Assembly: GCF_018780565.1 (NCBI RefSeq)
Contig: NZ_JADMJN010000012.1
Coordinates: 62,001 to 126,000 of the forward strand
Length of the DNA: 64,000 nucleotides
Direction: 5' to 3'
From: Rhodoferax sp.
GTDB taxonomy: Bacteria; Pseudomonadota; Gammaproteobacteria; Burkholderiales; Burkholderiaceae_C
The translations under genes and the position numbers were made by a program. Position 1 is the stretch's first letter. Every line of letters starts with the position of its first letter. The notes below the pieces were generated by a model that had not been told where the DNA came from, ran no database searches, and was given only the letters and a program-made list of their open reading frames with translations. Below, piece by piece: positions 1-7,580 of the stretch.

Positions 1-83
1 CTGACGCCATCGGCAAGCACAGCCAATGGAATCAGGACAAGGGAAACAGCCGCCACGAGCGGACGGACACGGTAAACGAACAT
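1..83 (-). CDS. Secreted or outer-membrane protein, N-terminal fragment (cut by window edge)
   Basis: On the minus strand an ATG at 83 follows a purine-rich ribosome site (AAAGGAAAAG) and opens a frame that stays open to the window edge. The 27 visible residues begin MFVYRVRPLVAAVSL and end LIPLAVLADGV: a basic start, a hydrophobic core and an Ala-containing cleavage region, i.e. a Sec signal peptide. The product is exported, but too little is visible to name it. It is divergent from bioA, so a transport protein would fit, but that is a guess. Confidence 0.55.
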   Translation of the reverse strand, partial: MFVYRVRPLVAAVSLVLIPLAVLADGV

Positions 84-213
84 GATTCTTTTCCTTTTGT
101 GTTCCGATCTGAGACATATCGTTCGGAAGCTGCGTTTTTAGGGCATCCACATGCATCGCACATCCGGGTTAACCCCGCCGAGAATACGCCCCCCGCTTGA
201 TTTGAGTCACCAA

Positions 214-229
214 TGTGACTTAAGTCACG
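214..229. promoter_or_regulatory. CRP/Vfr-like operator candidate in the bioA upstream region
   Basis: GTGACTTAAGTCAC (215-228) is a perfect 14-bp palindrome. With flanking bases it reads TGTGA-N6-TCACG, one base away from the CRP-family consensus TGTGA-N6-TCACA. A further GTCAC at 206-210 gives three half-sites spaced 9 bp apart. It lies between the divergent exported-protein gene and bioA. The palindrome is directly visible; the binding protein is inferred. Confidence 0.4.
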
Positions 230-306
230 AACCCAAGCCCCCAACCCGGCCGGAGCACGACACCTACAATCGCCGTCCCGACCTGGAAAGCGCCTCAGCA
301 ACACCC

Positions 307-1686
307 ATGAATGATCTCAATGCCGAATGGCGCAACCGCAGCCTGAAAGCCGTTTGGCACCCCTGCACACAAATGAAGTTGCATGGCACCGCCGAGCAGC
401 CCCGGCACGCCCTCATACCCATCGTGCGCGCGCAAGGCGTGTGGCTGGAAGATGCGCAGGGGCAAAAGTTTCTGGACGGCATCAGCTCATGGTGGGTTAA
501 CCTGTTTGGCCACAACCATCCGCACATCCGGCAGGCGCTGGTCGACCAGCTTGACCGGCTGGACCATGTCATGCTGGCCGGCTTTACGCACCCACCTGTG
601 GTGGAGTTGTCAGAACGATTGGCCGCACTGACCGGTCTGGGGCACGCCTTTTACGGTAGTGACGGAGCTTCGGCCACCGAAATTGCGCTGAAGATGAGTG
701 CGCATTTCTGGCGCAATGCCGGACGTGCCGAAAAATGCAAATTTTTAGGTCTGCAAGGTGGCTACCACGGCGAAACCGTAGGCGCCCTGGCCGTCACTGA
801 CATACCGCTGTTTCGAACTGCTTATGCACCGCTGCTGCGGCTGGGAGCCACGGTTCCCAGCCCGGATGCGCGCAGGGCTGAGGGGTCGATAACACCGGCC
901 ATGGTCGCAGAAGAAGCCGCGGCTCAACTTGAAGCATGGCTGGACGAGCACCACCCTTGCACTGCCGCCATTATTCTGGAGCCCATGGTGCAGTGCGCCT
1001 CCGGCATGGTGATGTACCACCCGCTCTATTTGCAGCGCGTCAGGGATCTCTGCACGCGCTTTGAAGTGCATTTGGTTCTCGACGAAATCGCCGTTGGGTT
1101 TGGCCGCACCGGCACGATGTTTGCCCATCAGCAGGCCGGCATTCACCCCGACTTCATTTGCCTGTCCAAAGGGCTGACCGGCGGAACACTTCCCTTGTCT
1201 GCGGTGCTGACGACCGACGGCATTTACGAAGCGTTTTATGACGACGACGTAGCCCGGGGCTTTTTGCACTCACACAGCTACACAGGCAACCCCCTGGCAT
1301 GCCGCGCAGCGCTGGCGACGCTGGATCTGTTCGAACAGACCGGCATTCTGGAAAAGAATGTTCAGACTTCCAAAAGGCTATGGACCCAGTTTGCACCGCT
1401 GTCGAATCATCCGCGCGCGCACCACGCCAGAAAACTGGGCATGATCTTCGCCTGGGACATTGAAACCAGCCTGCCGGATTTCGCCAAACGCTACGCCGCG
1501 CAGGCCCTGGCGCGAGGCGTCATCCTGCGCCCCATTGGGCATACGGTCTACGCCATGCCCCCTTATGTGATCAGTGATTCCGAGGGCAAGTTTCTGGCAG
1601 AAGCTGCATTCGCCGCGCTGGAGGCGACCCTGGCGCAAGAGTCGCATGCGCAAACCAGCCGGGTGGGCACGATCGATGGCGTCTGA
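307..1686 (+). CDS. bioA: Adenosylmethionine-8-amino-7-oxononanoate aminotransferase (BioA)
   Basis: BioA is a PLP enzyme that converts 7-keto-8-aminopelargonate (KAPA) to 7,8-diaminopelargonate (DAPA), the third step of biotin ring assembly, with S-adenosylmethionine as amino donor. The 459-residue product has the expected family length. Visible motifs are the N-terminal WHPCTQM substrate-pocket segment, GHNHPHIRQAL, DEIAVGFGRTG with the PLP-contacting Asp, and LSKGLTGG whose Lys288 is the expected Schiff-base lysine. I chose the ATG at 307 because homologues begin near NRSLKAVWHPCTQ; the open frame back to an ATG at 151 is unlike the family. bioD overlaps the last 11 bases, so bioA-bioD-bioF form one operon. 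Confidence 0.95.
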   Translation: MNDLNAEWRNRSLKAVWHPCTQMKLHGTAEQPRHALIPIVRAQGVWLEDAQGQKFLDGISSWWVNLFGHNHPHIRQALVDQLDRLDHVMLAGFTHPPVVELSERLAALTGLGHAFYGSDGASATEIALKMSAHFWRNAGRAEKCKFLGLQGGYHGETVGALAVTDIPLFRTAYAPLLRLGATVPSPDARRAEGSITPAMVAEEAAAQLEAWLDEHHPCTAAIILEPMVQCASGMVMYHPLYLQRVRDLCTRFEVHLVLDEIAVGFGRTGTMFAHQQAGIHPDFICLSKGLTGGTLPLSAVLTTDGIYEAFYDDDVARGFLHSHSYTGNPLACRAALATLDLFEQTGILEKNVQTSKRLWTQFAPLSNHPRAHHARKLGMIFAWDIETSLPDFAKRYAAQALARGVILRPIGHTVYAMPPYVISDSEGKFLAEAAFAALEATLAQESHAQTSRVGTIDGV

Positions 1687-2353
1687 AAAGGCTTGCATCT
1701 TTGTCACTGGCACCGACACGGGTGTGGGCAAAACGCTGATCAGTTCAGCGCTGCTTCTGACCTATCGCCGCCACTACCGCCGGGTCGTTGGCATGAAGCC
1801 GGTCGCGGCGGGTCTGGAACAGCGCAACGGTCAATGGGTCAGCGATGACGTGTTGGCCCTGGCGTCGGCTTCGAGCATTGCCGTGCCTGCGCAACTGGCC
1901 AATCCGGTCGCCCTCATCCATCCGCTCTCGCCCCACATTGCTGCGGACCTGGAGCGGCGCACTGTCACCGTCGCGCAGCTACTGGAAGCACAGCGAGAAC
2001 TGGCCACGCTGTGCGACTTCATGGTCGTGGAGGGTTCCGGCGGCTGGCGTGTGCCGGTCAACCCGACGCAAACGCTCGCCGATTTCGCCGTGGCCCTGGG
2101 CGCGCCGGTCTTGCTGGTGGTGGGCATGCGCCTGGGCTGCCTGAACCATGCACTTCTGACGGCAGAGGCTATTCGCCGTGATGGACTCAAGCTCGTGGGT
2201 TGGGTTGCCAATGTGGTGACACCCGACATGCCCGCGCTTGCCGAAAACATCGACACCTTGCGCCACAGGTTGGGAGCCCCGCTGCTGGGTGTTGTGCCCT
2301 GGTCCGACACGCCCGCCCCACAGAACATTCATCTGGAACTCCCTACGATATGA
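1676..2353 (+). CDS. bioD: Dethiobiotin synthetase (BioD)
   Basis: BioD is an ATP-dependent enzyme that closes the ureido ring of 7,8-diaminopelargonate with CO2 to give dethiobiotin, the substrate of BioB (encoded at 16.7 kb here). The 225-residue product has the P-loop GTDTGVGKT near the N terminus, the PVAAG segment and the VEGSGGWRVP motif typical of the family. The start at 1676 overlaps bioA by 11 nt, and the stop shares bases with the bioF start (ATGA overlap at 2350-2353), so all three bio genes are translationally coupled. Confidence 0.95.
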   Translation: MASEKACIFVTGTDTGVGKTLISSALLLTYRRHYRRVVGMKPVAAGLEQRNGQWVSDDVLALASASSIAVPAQLANPVALIHPLSPHIAADLERRTVTVAQLLEAQRELATLCDFMVVEGSGGWRVPVNPTQTLADFAVALGAPVLLVVGMRLGCLNHALLTAEAIRRDGLKLVGWVANVVTPDMPALAENIDTLRHRLGAPLLGVVPWSDTPAPQNIHLELPTI

Positions 2354-3579
2354 GCGACAGTTGGCTGAGTGAATTTGCCCCCCGGCTGCGAGAGCTGGAA
2401 ACACGCAACCTGCTCAGGCGACGGCGTGTTGTGGTCCCTGAAAACGACGCTTACCTCCAGGTCGACGGCGTATCTCTGCTGTCGTTTTGCAGCAATGACT
2501 ACCTCGGATTGGCCAACGATCCGATTCTGCGTGACGCGGTTCACGCTGCGGTGGAGGTGTACGGCGTAGGGGCCGGTGCATCTCCCATGGTCAGTGGCTT
2601 CAGCGAGGCCAACCGTGCTCTTGAAATCGAACTGGCCCGCGCAGTTGGTCTGCCGCGCGCACTGTACTTCTATGCCGGTTACGCCACCAATGCCAGCGTC
2701 ATACCCGCCCTGGTGGGTGCAGACGACGACCTCTTTTCAGACTCCCTGAACCACGCCTGCCTGATTGACGGTGCACGCCTCTCCAAAGCCCGTATCCACC
2801 GATACGAGCATGCCAATCTGGCTGCGCTGGAGGCATTGCTGGGCGCATCGACCGCCCACAGAAAACTGGTCGTCAGCGATGCGGTCTTCAGCATGGACGG
2901 CGACCTTGCTGACATCCCCGCCCTGCTGGCGCTTTGCCAGCAGTTCGATGCCCTGCTCATGCTGGACGACGCGCATGGCCTGGGAGTTTTGGGTCCGCAG
3001 GGGCGTGGCGCCCTGGCCGCCGCCAATCTGGTCGATGACCAGGCTTCCGATCGGATTCTCTACATGTCCACTCTGGGCAAAGCCCTGGGCGTGGCGGGTG
3101 CCTTTGTCGCAGGAAACGACACCCTGATTGAATGGCTGTTGCAGACCACACGGAGCTATACCTACGCTACCGCTGCACCGGCTTTGCTGGCGCAGGCGCT
3201 GCGAGCCAGTTTGACCTGCGTTCTGGGCCCGGAAGGAGATCGCCGTCGTGAGCACCTGCAAAGCCTCATCCGGCAGCTTCGCTCGGGACTGAGCCACGGT
3301 GCGCACCCGGCACTCGACGCCTGTGGCTGGACACTGATGCCCTCAACGACAGCCATACAGCCCCTGGTCATTGGCTCCAGCACACAAGCCCTGTTCCTGA
3401 CCCAAAAACTGCGCGAGCGGGGGTTCTGGGTACCGGCGATTCGCCCGCCCACCGTGCCACAAGGCACCGATCGATTGCGGATCACGCTTTCTGCAGCCCA
3501 CCAATCAAGCGATGTCGAGCGGCTTTTGAACGCCTTGTACGAACTGGCCGAAGAACAACTGTCAGCGACTCCGCGCTGA
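2350..3579 (+). CDS. bioF: 8-amino-7-oxononanoate synthase (BioF)
   Basis: BioF is a PLP-dependent alpha-oxoamine synthase that condenses pimeloyl-ACP (or pimeloyl-CoA) with alanine to form 8-amino-7-oxononanoate (KAPA), the step before BioA. The 409-residue product shows the N-terminal SNDYLGLA motif, the cofactor-pocket segment SDAVFSMDGDLAD, DDAHGLGVLG, and TLGKALGVAG in which Lys244 is the expected PLP lysine. The start overlaps the bioD stop by 4 nt. The stop codon directly abuts the stop of the convergent dioxygenase gene, leaving no room for a separate terminator. Confidence 0.95.
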   Translation: MSDSWLSEFAPRLRELETRNLLRRRRVVVPENDAYLQVDGVSLLSFCSNDYLGLANDPILRDAVHAAVEVYGVGAGASPMVSGFSEANRALEIELARAVGLPRALYFYAGYATNASVIPALVGADDDLFSDSLNHACLIDGARLSKARIHRYEHANLAALEALLGASTAHRKLVVSDAVFSMDGDLADIPALLALCQQFDALLMLDDAHGLGVLGPQGRGALAAANLVDDQASDRILYMSTLGKALGVAGAFVAGNDTLIEWLLQTTRSYTYATAAPALLAQALRASLTCVLGPEGDRRREHLQSLIRQLRSGLSHGAHPALDACGWTLMPSTTAIQPLVIGSSTQALFLTQKLRERGFWVPAIRPPTVPQGTDRLRITLSAAHQSSDVERLLNALYELAEEQLSATPR

Positions 3580-4437
3580 TCAGGCCCAGATCACCGAGCG
3601 CATCGATATCGAGGCCGCCTGAAAGCCGGTATTGAAAAACTCCGGTGCTTGCGTGGCTTCCACAGCACCCGCCGCATAGAGCAGCGGCAGAAAATGCTCG
3701 TAGGTGGGATGTGCCTGCTGGGCGATGGCGCCGAGCTTCTGAAAATCCTGCAGCGCCGCCAACTTGCCCTCGCTCAGATAGCCGGCAATGGTGGTATCGA
3801 ATTCATGCGCCCAGTCAAAGGCCTGATCCGCGGCGGCGCCGGGTTGCATGGTACGCAGGTTGTGAACGATGTTTCCGCTACCCACCACAAGCACCCCCTG
3901 CTCCCGCAGACCCTTGAGCTGTTGGCCCATCGCAAAATGCTCGGCAGGCGGGCGGCTGTAGTCCATGCTGAGCTGGATGACCGGAATATCTGCGGCAGGA
4001 AACATGGGCTTGAGCACGGACCATGCGCCATGGTCCAGCCCCCATTCGCTCATGTCCAGAGACAAGGCGGCCATGCTACCGGGCTGGTGCACCGCCCGTG
4101 CGATGTCCTGCGCCGCTTCCGGGAATCCAGGCGCAGGGTATTCCTGATCGAAAAGTGCTTTCGGAAAGCCACCAAAATCGTGAATGGTCCTGGGCTGCGC
4201 CATGCCGGTCAACCACCACCCTCGGCTCAACCAGTGCGCCGAGATGCAGAGAATCAGCTTCGGCCTTGGCCATTTGACGCCGAATTCGGCACCCAACGCC
4301 TGCCAGCTGCGGCGGTAGGCATTGTCTTCAATAGCGTTCATGGGGCTTCCATGACCCAGAAAAAGCACCGGCATTCTGGCCGTTTTGCCAAGCGATGGAA
4401 GTGAGCCCAGGGCGCTGACCTGTGAAATTTCGCTCAT
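3580..4437 (-). CDS. DODA-type extradiol ring-cleavage dioxygenase (YgiD family)
   Basis: This 285-residue protein belongs to the LigB/DODA class III extradiol dioxygenases, which use a metal-bound catechol such as DOPA and open its ring; the true substrate cannot be read from sequence. Support comes from the N-terminal PVLFLGHGSPMNAIEDN block with its metal-ligand His, the ISAHWLSRG segment with a second His, and the PVIQLSMD and GSGNIVHNL motifs, all in family order. Length is close to E. coli YgiD with a slightly longer N terminus. It is convergent with bioF and divergent from phaZ, and is probably expressed alone. Confidence 0.8.
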   Translation of the reverse strand: MSEISQVSALGSLPSLGKTARMPVLFLGHGSPMNAIEDNAYRRSWQALGAEFGVKWPRPKLILCISAHWLSRGWWLTGMAQPRTIHDFGGFPKALFDQEYPAPGFPEAAQDIARAVHQPGSMAALSLDMSEWGLDHGAWSVLKPMFPAADIPVIQLSMDYSRPPAEHFAMGQQLKGLREQGVLVVGSGNIVHNLRTMQPGAAADQAFDWAHEFDTTIAGYLSEGKLAALQDFQKLGAIAQQAHPTYEHFLPLLYAAGAVEATQAPEFFNTGFQAASISMRSVIWA

Positions 4438-4540
4438 AGAGGCTCCAATAGATGCCAGAACACAGATTGCATCGGCTAGTCTGTCGTCAAACAGGCATGT
4501 TAAATCGTTTTCATATATAACTAAACACGGAGACGATCCG

Positions 4541-4606
4541 ATGAGAGGCGAATCCTTTCGCCAACCTTGCGAAAAAGCAAGCAGGAAAGGGGAATATTGG
4601 TATTAA
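4541..4606 (+). CDS. Candidate 21-residue small ORF upstream of phaZ
   Basis: An ATG at 4541 preceded by CACGGAGACGATCCG (GGAG with good spacing) opens a 21-codon frame ending TAA at 4604-4606; the peptide starts MRGESFRQPC and ends GEYWY. About 25 nt upstream, TCATATATAACT resembles a -10 element. No family is recognised. It lies in the 232-bp gap between the divergent dioxygenase and phaZ, and may be a leader peptide or part of a small RNA. Evidence is limited to the ribosome site and context. Confidence 0.3.
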   Translation: MRGESFRQPCEKASRKGEYWY

Positions 4607-4640
4607 CCCCCCAACCCAAAATCACTCAGAACTGTTATAT

Positions 4641-4649
4641 TGCACTGCA
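4641..4649. promoter_or_regulatory. TGCA-C-TGCA palindrome before phaZ (possible PhaR site)
   Basis: TGCACTGCA is a perfect palindrome about 20 nt before the phaZ start, immediately after TTATAT, which could be a -10 element. PHB-related genes of proteobacteria are often controlled by PhaR, which recognises TGC/GCA-rich repeats. The assignment to PhaR is inference from motif style and gene function only. Confidence 0.3.
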
Positions 4650-4669
4650 CCATTTCCAGAAAGTACATC

Positions 4670-6046
4670 ATGCTTTATCAACTTTATGAATCCCAGCGTT
4701 CCTTGATGGAACCCTTTTCGGATCTGGCCCGGTTCGCCTCCAAGGCATTCAGCAACCCCTTGTCCATGCTGGGACAAAGTCCCTTTGCGCAAAGAATGTC
4801 TGCGGGATACGACCTGATGCACCGCTTAGGCAAGGACTACGAGAAGCCAGAATTTGGTTTGCGCACCATTGACGTGGACGGAATCGACATTGCGATCCAC
4901 GAGCGCGTTGAACTAAACAAGCCTTTCTGCGAATTGCGTCGCTTCAAGCGCTTCAGCGATGATCCTGCCACCCTGGACAAGCTCAAGAACCAGCCTGCCG
5001 TCCTGATCGTGGCACCGCTGTCAGGTCACTACGCAACGCTGCTGCGCGACACGGTGAAAACCATGCTCAAGGACCACAAGGTCTATATCACCGACTGGAA
5101 AAATGCCCGTCTGGTGCCCATGTCGGATGGAGAATTCCATCTGGACGACTATGTGAACTACGTGCAGGAATTCATTCGCCACGTGCAAGGCATTTATGGC
5201 AATTGCCACGTGATGAGCGTCTGTCAACCCACCGTTCCAGTGCTGGCTGCCGTGTCGCTGATGGCCAGCCGGGGCGAAACCACGCCCTTGAGCATGACCA
5301 TGATGGGTGGCCCCATCGATGCCCGCAAATCACCCACTGCGGTGAACAACCTGGCCATGAACAAGAGTTATGACTGGTTTGAGAACAACGTCATTTACCG
5401 GGTGCCAACCAACTTTGCGGGTGCCGGACGGCGGGTCTACCCAGGCTTCCTGCAGCATTCAGGCTTTGTGGCCATGAACCCCAGCAACCATGCCAAAAGC
5501 CATTACGACTACTTCAAAGACCTGATCAAAGGCGACGATGCAAGCACCGAGGCGCATCGCAAGTTTTACGACGAATACAACGCTGTGCTGGACATGGACG
5601 CAGACTATTACCTGGACACCATCAAGGTCGTTTTCCAGGATTTCAGCCTCGTCAATGGCACATGGGATGTCAAAGGGGTGGACGGCAAAATTGAACGAGT
5701 CCAGCCACAAGACATCACCACCACAGCACTGTTCTCCGTTGAAGGTGAGTTGGACGATATCTCAGGCTCAGGTCAGACCGAGGCCGTGCACGCCATTTGC
5801 AGCGGCGTCGTCGCCTCTGAACAAAAGCACCTGGAAGTGCCCGGCGCCGGCCACTACGGCATTTTCAGCGGCCGCCGCTGGCGCGAAGTGGTATACCCCG
5901 AGGTCAAATCCTTCATCCTCAAGCACCAGCCCGGCAGTAGCGTGGCGAAGACTGGGAAAGCGACATCAAAACCAGTTTCAGCCCTGGCCAAACGTACTTC
6001 AACAGCTACAAAAACAGTAGCTAAAAAGGTTGTTCGCAAGAAATAA
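4670..6046 (+). CDS. phaZ: Intracellular poly(3-hydroxybutyrate) depolymerase (PhaZ)
   Basis: PhaZ hydrolyses native PHB granules inside the cell, mobilising the carbon store. The family hallmark is a nucleophilic cysteine in a lipase-like elbow, seen here as SVCQPTVP with Cys185, close to the Cys183 of the Ralstonia enzyme. The start MLYQLYESQRS at 4670 matches the conserved family N terminus, so the upstream in-frame ATG at 4640 is not used. At 458 residues it is about 40 longer than the Ralstonia homologue: the last ~35 residues form a Lys/Ala/Thr-rich tail ending KTVAKKVVRKK, resembling the PAKKA-type tails of granule- or DNA-binding proteins. The stop overlaps the next ATG by 1 nt. Confidence 0.9.
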   Translation: MLYQLYESQRSLMEPFSDLARFASKAFSNPLSMLGQSPFAQRMSAGYDLMHRLGKDYEKPEFGLRTIDVDGIDIAIHERVELNKPFCELRRFKRFSDDPATLDKLKNQPAVLIVAPLSGHYATLLRDTVKTMLKDHKVYITDWKNARLVPMSDGEFHLDDYVNYVQEFIRHVQGIYGNCHVMSVCQPTVPVLAAVSLMASRGETTPLSMTMMGGPIDARKSPTAVNNLAMNKSYDWFENNVIYRVPTNFAGAGRRVYPGFLQHSGFVAMNPSNHAKSHYDYFKDLIKGDDASTEAHRKFYDEYNAVLDMDADYYLDTIKVVFQDFSLVNGTWDVKGVDGKIERVQPQDITTTALFSVEGELDDISGSGQTEAVHAICSGVVASEQKHLEVPGAGHYGIFSGRRWREVVYPEVKSFILKHQPGSSVAKTGKATSKPVSALAKRTSTATKTVAKKVVRKK

Positions 6047-6714
6047 TGGCTGAATTGGCTGCCAGGATCCTTGCGGTCCTGCCCCAAACGCAGTGCACCC
6101 GCTGCGGCTACCCGGATTGCGCCGCCTATGCGCAGGCCATTGCGCAGGGGGAAGCCAACATCAACCAATGCCCGCCGGGTGGCAAGCAGGGCATTGAATG
6201 GCTGGCCGCCCTCACCGGCCAGCCTGTTGTGCCGCTGAACCCCGCCAATGGCGTGGAAAGCCCGCGCACCGTCGCCTTCATTGATGAAAACTGGTGCATT
6301 GGCTGTACCCTGTGCATCAAGGCTTGCCCTACCGATGCCATTGTGGGAAGCAACAAGTTGATGCACACCGTGATCGAGGAATACTGCACCGGGTGTGAGT
6401 TGTGTCTCCCGGTGTGCCCGGTCGACTGTATCGAGCTTGAAACCGTGACAGGTCCGGCAACCGGCTGGGCCGCATGGTCGCCGACATTGGCCAACCTGGC
6501 CCGTGATCGCTATACTTTTCATAGCTATCGACGCAACAGGGATGAGGGGGAGAATGCTAAACGGCTTGAAGAAAAGGCGCTGGAAAAACTGGCAGATCTG
6601 CCCCGCCACTCCAAACACACCGACCCGGCCGTGCTGGACAAAAAGCGGGCGGTGATTGAAGCCGCACTCCTGCGCGCACGGGCCAAACGTGACCCGAATC
6701 AGGGTGTCAGCTAG
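6046..6714 (+). CDS. RnfB/RsxB-like ferredoxin-type electron carrier without membrane anchor
   Basis: This 222-residue iron-sulfur protein has three cluster motifs: an N-terminal CTRCGYPDC...NQCPPGG motif of the RnfB type, then two 4Fe-4S ferredoxin motifs CIGCTLCIKACP and CTGCELCLPVCP. In the Rnf/Rsx complex subunit B passes electrons between NADH or ferredoxin and the membrane complex. This protein lacks the N-terminal transmembrane helix of canonical RnfB, and no rnfA, C, D, G or E gene is nearby, so it probably acts as a soluble carrier. The C terminus is basic and helical. Its ATG overlaps the phaZ stop (TAATG), so the two are co-translated. Confidence 0.75.
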   Translation: MAELAARILAVLPQTQCTRCGYPDCAAYAQAIAQGEANINQCPPGGKQGIEWLAALTGQPVVPLNPANGVESPRTVAFIDENWCIGCTLCIKACPTDAIVGSNKLMHTVIEEYCTGCELCLPVCPVDCIELETVTGPATGWAAWSPTLANLARDRYTFHSYRRNRDEGENAKRLEEKALEKLADLPRHSKHTDPAVLDKKRAVIEAALLRARAKRDPNQGVS

Positions 6715-6749
6715 ACGCGGCGCAGCCTGACAGGCTCGCCCTGACCTTC

Positions 6750-7580
6750 TCAGCGGACCGTGAACTGCTTGAGGCCGGCGTCCAGGCTGCCCAAGAGGCG
6801 CACCGTGGAATCCACGGTGACCACCCAATAGCGCTGATTTTCGTATTCTTCCTGCGTATGGTCGGCAAAAGACACGTGAGGACTGAACAGGCGTGCCCCG
6901 GTGCGACGCAGGTTGGAGATGCGAATTGTCCCTGGCTCATAGGCCTGCGCCTTCAGCCAGGCTTGGGCCTGCCTTCGGTTGGACACCATCTGGCGCTCAT
7001 CAAGGCCCAGGGCAATCATTTCCAGAATCCATTGGTTGGAGTTCTGGAACCGGGTGTCAAACGGATGGGCGATCATGTTGTAGGCGGGGGCATGCAATAC
7101 CCTGGCTCTGACAGGATTCAAGAAAGCATTGCGCAGCATGGCCTGGCGGGCCTGGCTGGGCACCACGACCAGCGCTTCGTACTCATACAGATCCACTTCG
7201 TAAAACTTCTCCAATGGCTGAAGCAATATCTCCGATTGGCTTTTGCCGCAGGGGTTCAGCAGATGAACCACTTGCCAGCGGTTGCGAACATGGTCACGCA
7301 AGGCCACGCCCATGTGGGTAAAGCGCTGATTGAACTCGCTCAGGTTGAGTCCGATTCGGGCCACAAAGGCCATTGAGGCACCGCTGCGCTCCAACTGCTC
7401 AAGCGTTTGCTCGCCCAGTTGCAATCCGCGCGCTAAGGCCTGCGGCGTTGGCGCAGCGCGCTCGCCGCAATCCTGACCTGCATAGGAGTGGCTGGCGCTG
7501 AAAACGCTCAGGAACAAGACCGCACATTGCACCAACCGGTGCCCCCAAGCCCCTGTTTTTGCAACCTTGCCGGCAATCAT
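6750..7580 (-). CDS. DUF2145-type exported protein
   Basis: The 276-residue product begins with a basic stretch, a hydrophobic segment (LVQCAVLFLSVFSASHSYAG) and an Ala-x-Ala-like cleavage site, so it is exported. The rest (for example AFVARIGLNLSEFNQRFTHMGVALRD and the later AHPFDTRFQNSNQWILE) resembles the DUF2145 family common in betaproteobacteria; function is unknown. The ATG at 7580 overlaps the stop of the caspase-like gene by 4 nt, so the two are translated together and probably act together outside the cytoplasm. Confidence 0.65.
   Translation of the reverse strand: MIAGKVAKTGAWGHRLVQCAVLFLSVFSASHSYAGQDCGERAAPTPQALARGLQLGEQTLEQLERSGASMAFVARIGLNLSEFNQRFTHMGVALRDHVRNRWQVVHLLNPCGKSQSEILLQPLEKFYEVDLYEYEALVVVPSQARQAMLRNAFLNPVRARVLHAPAYNMIAHPFDTRFQNSNQWILEMIALGLDERQMVSNRRQAQAWLKAQAYEPGTIRISNLRRTGARLFSPHVSFADHTQEEYENQRYWVVTVDSTVRLLGSLDAGLKQFTVR

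Noticed and set aside
151..306. Upstream start of BioA at 151
   Set aside because: It would add 52 residues containing the CRP-like palindrome region; the family N terminus aligns with the ATG at 307.
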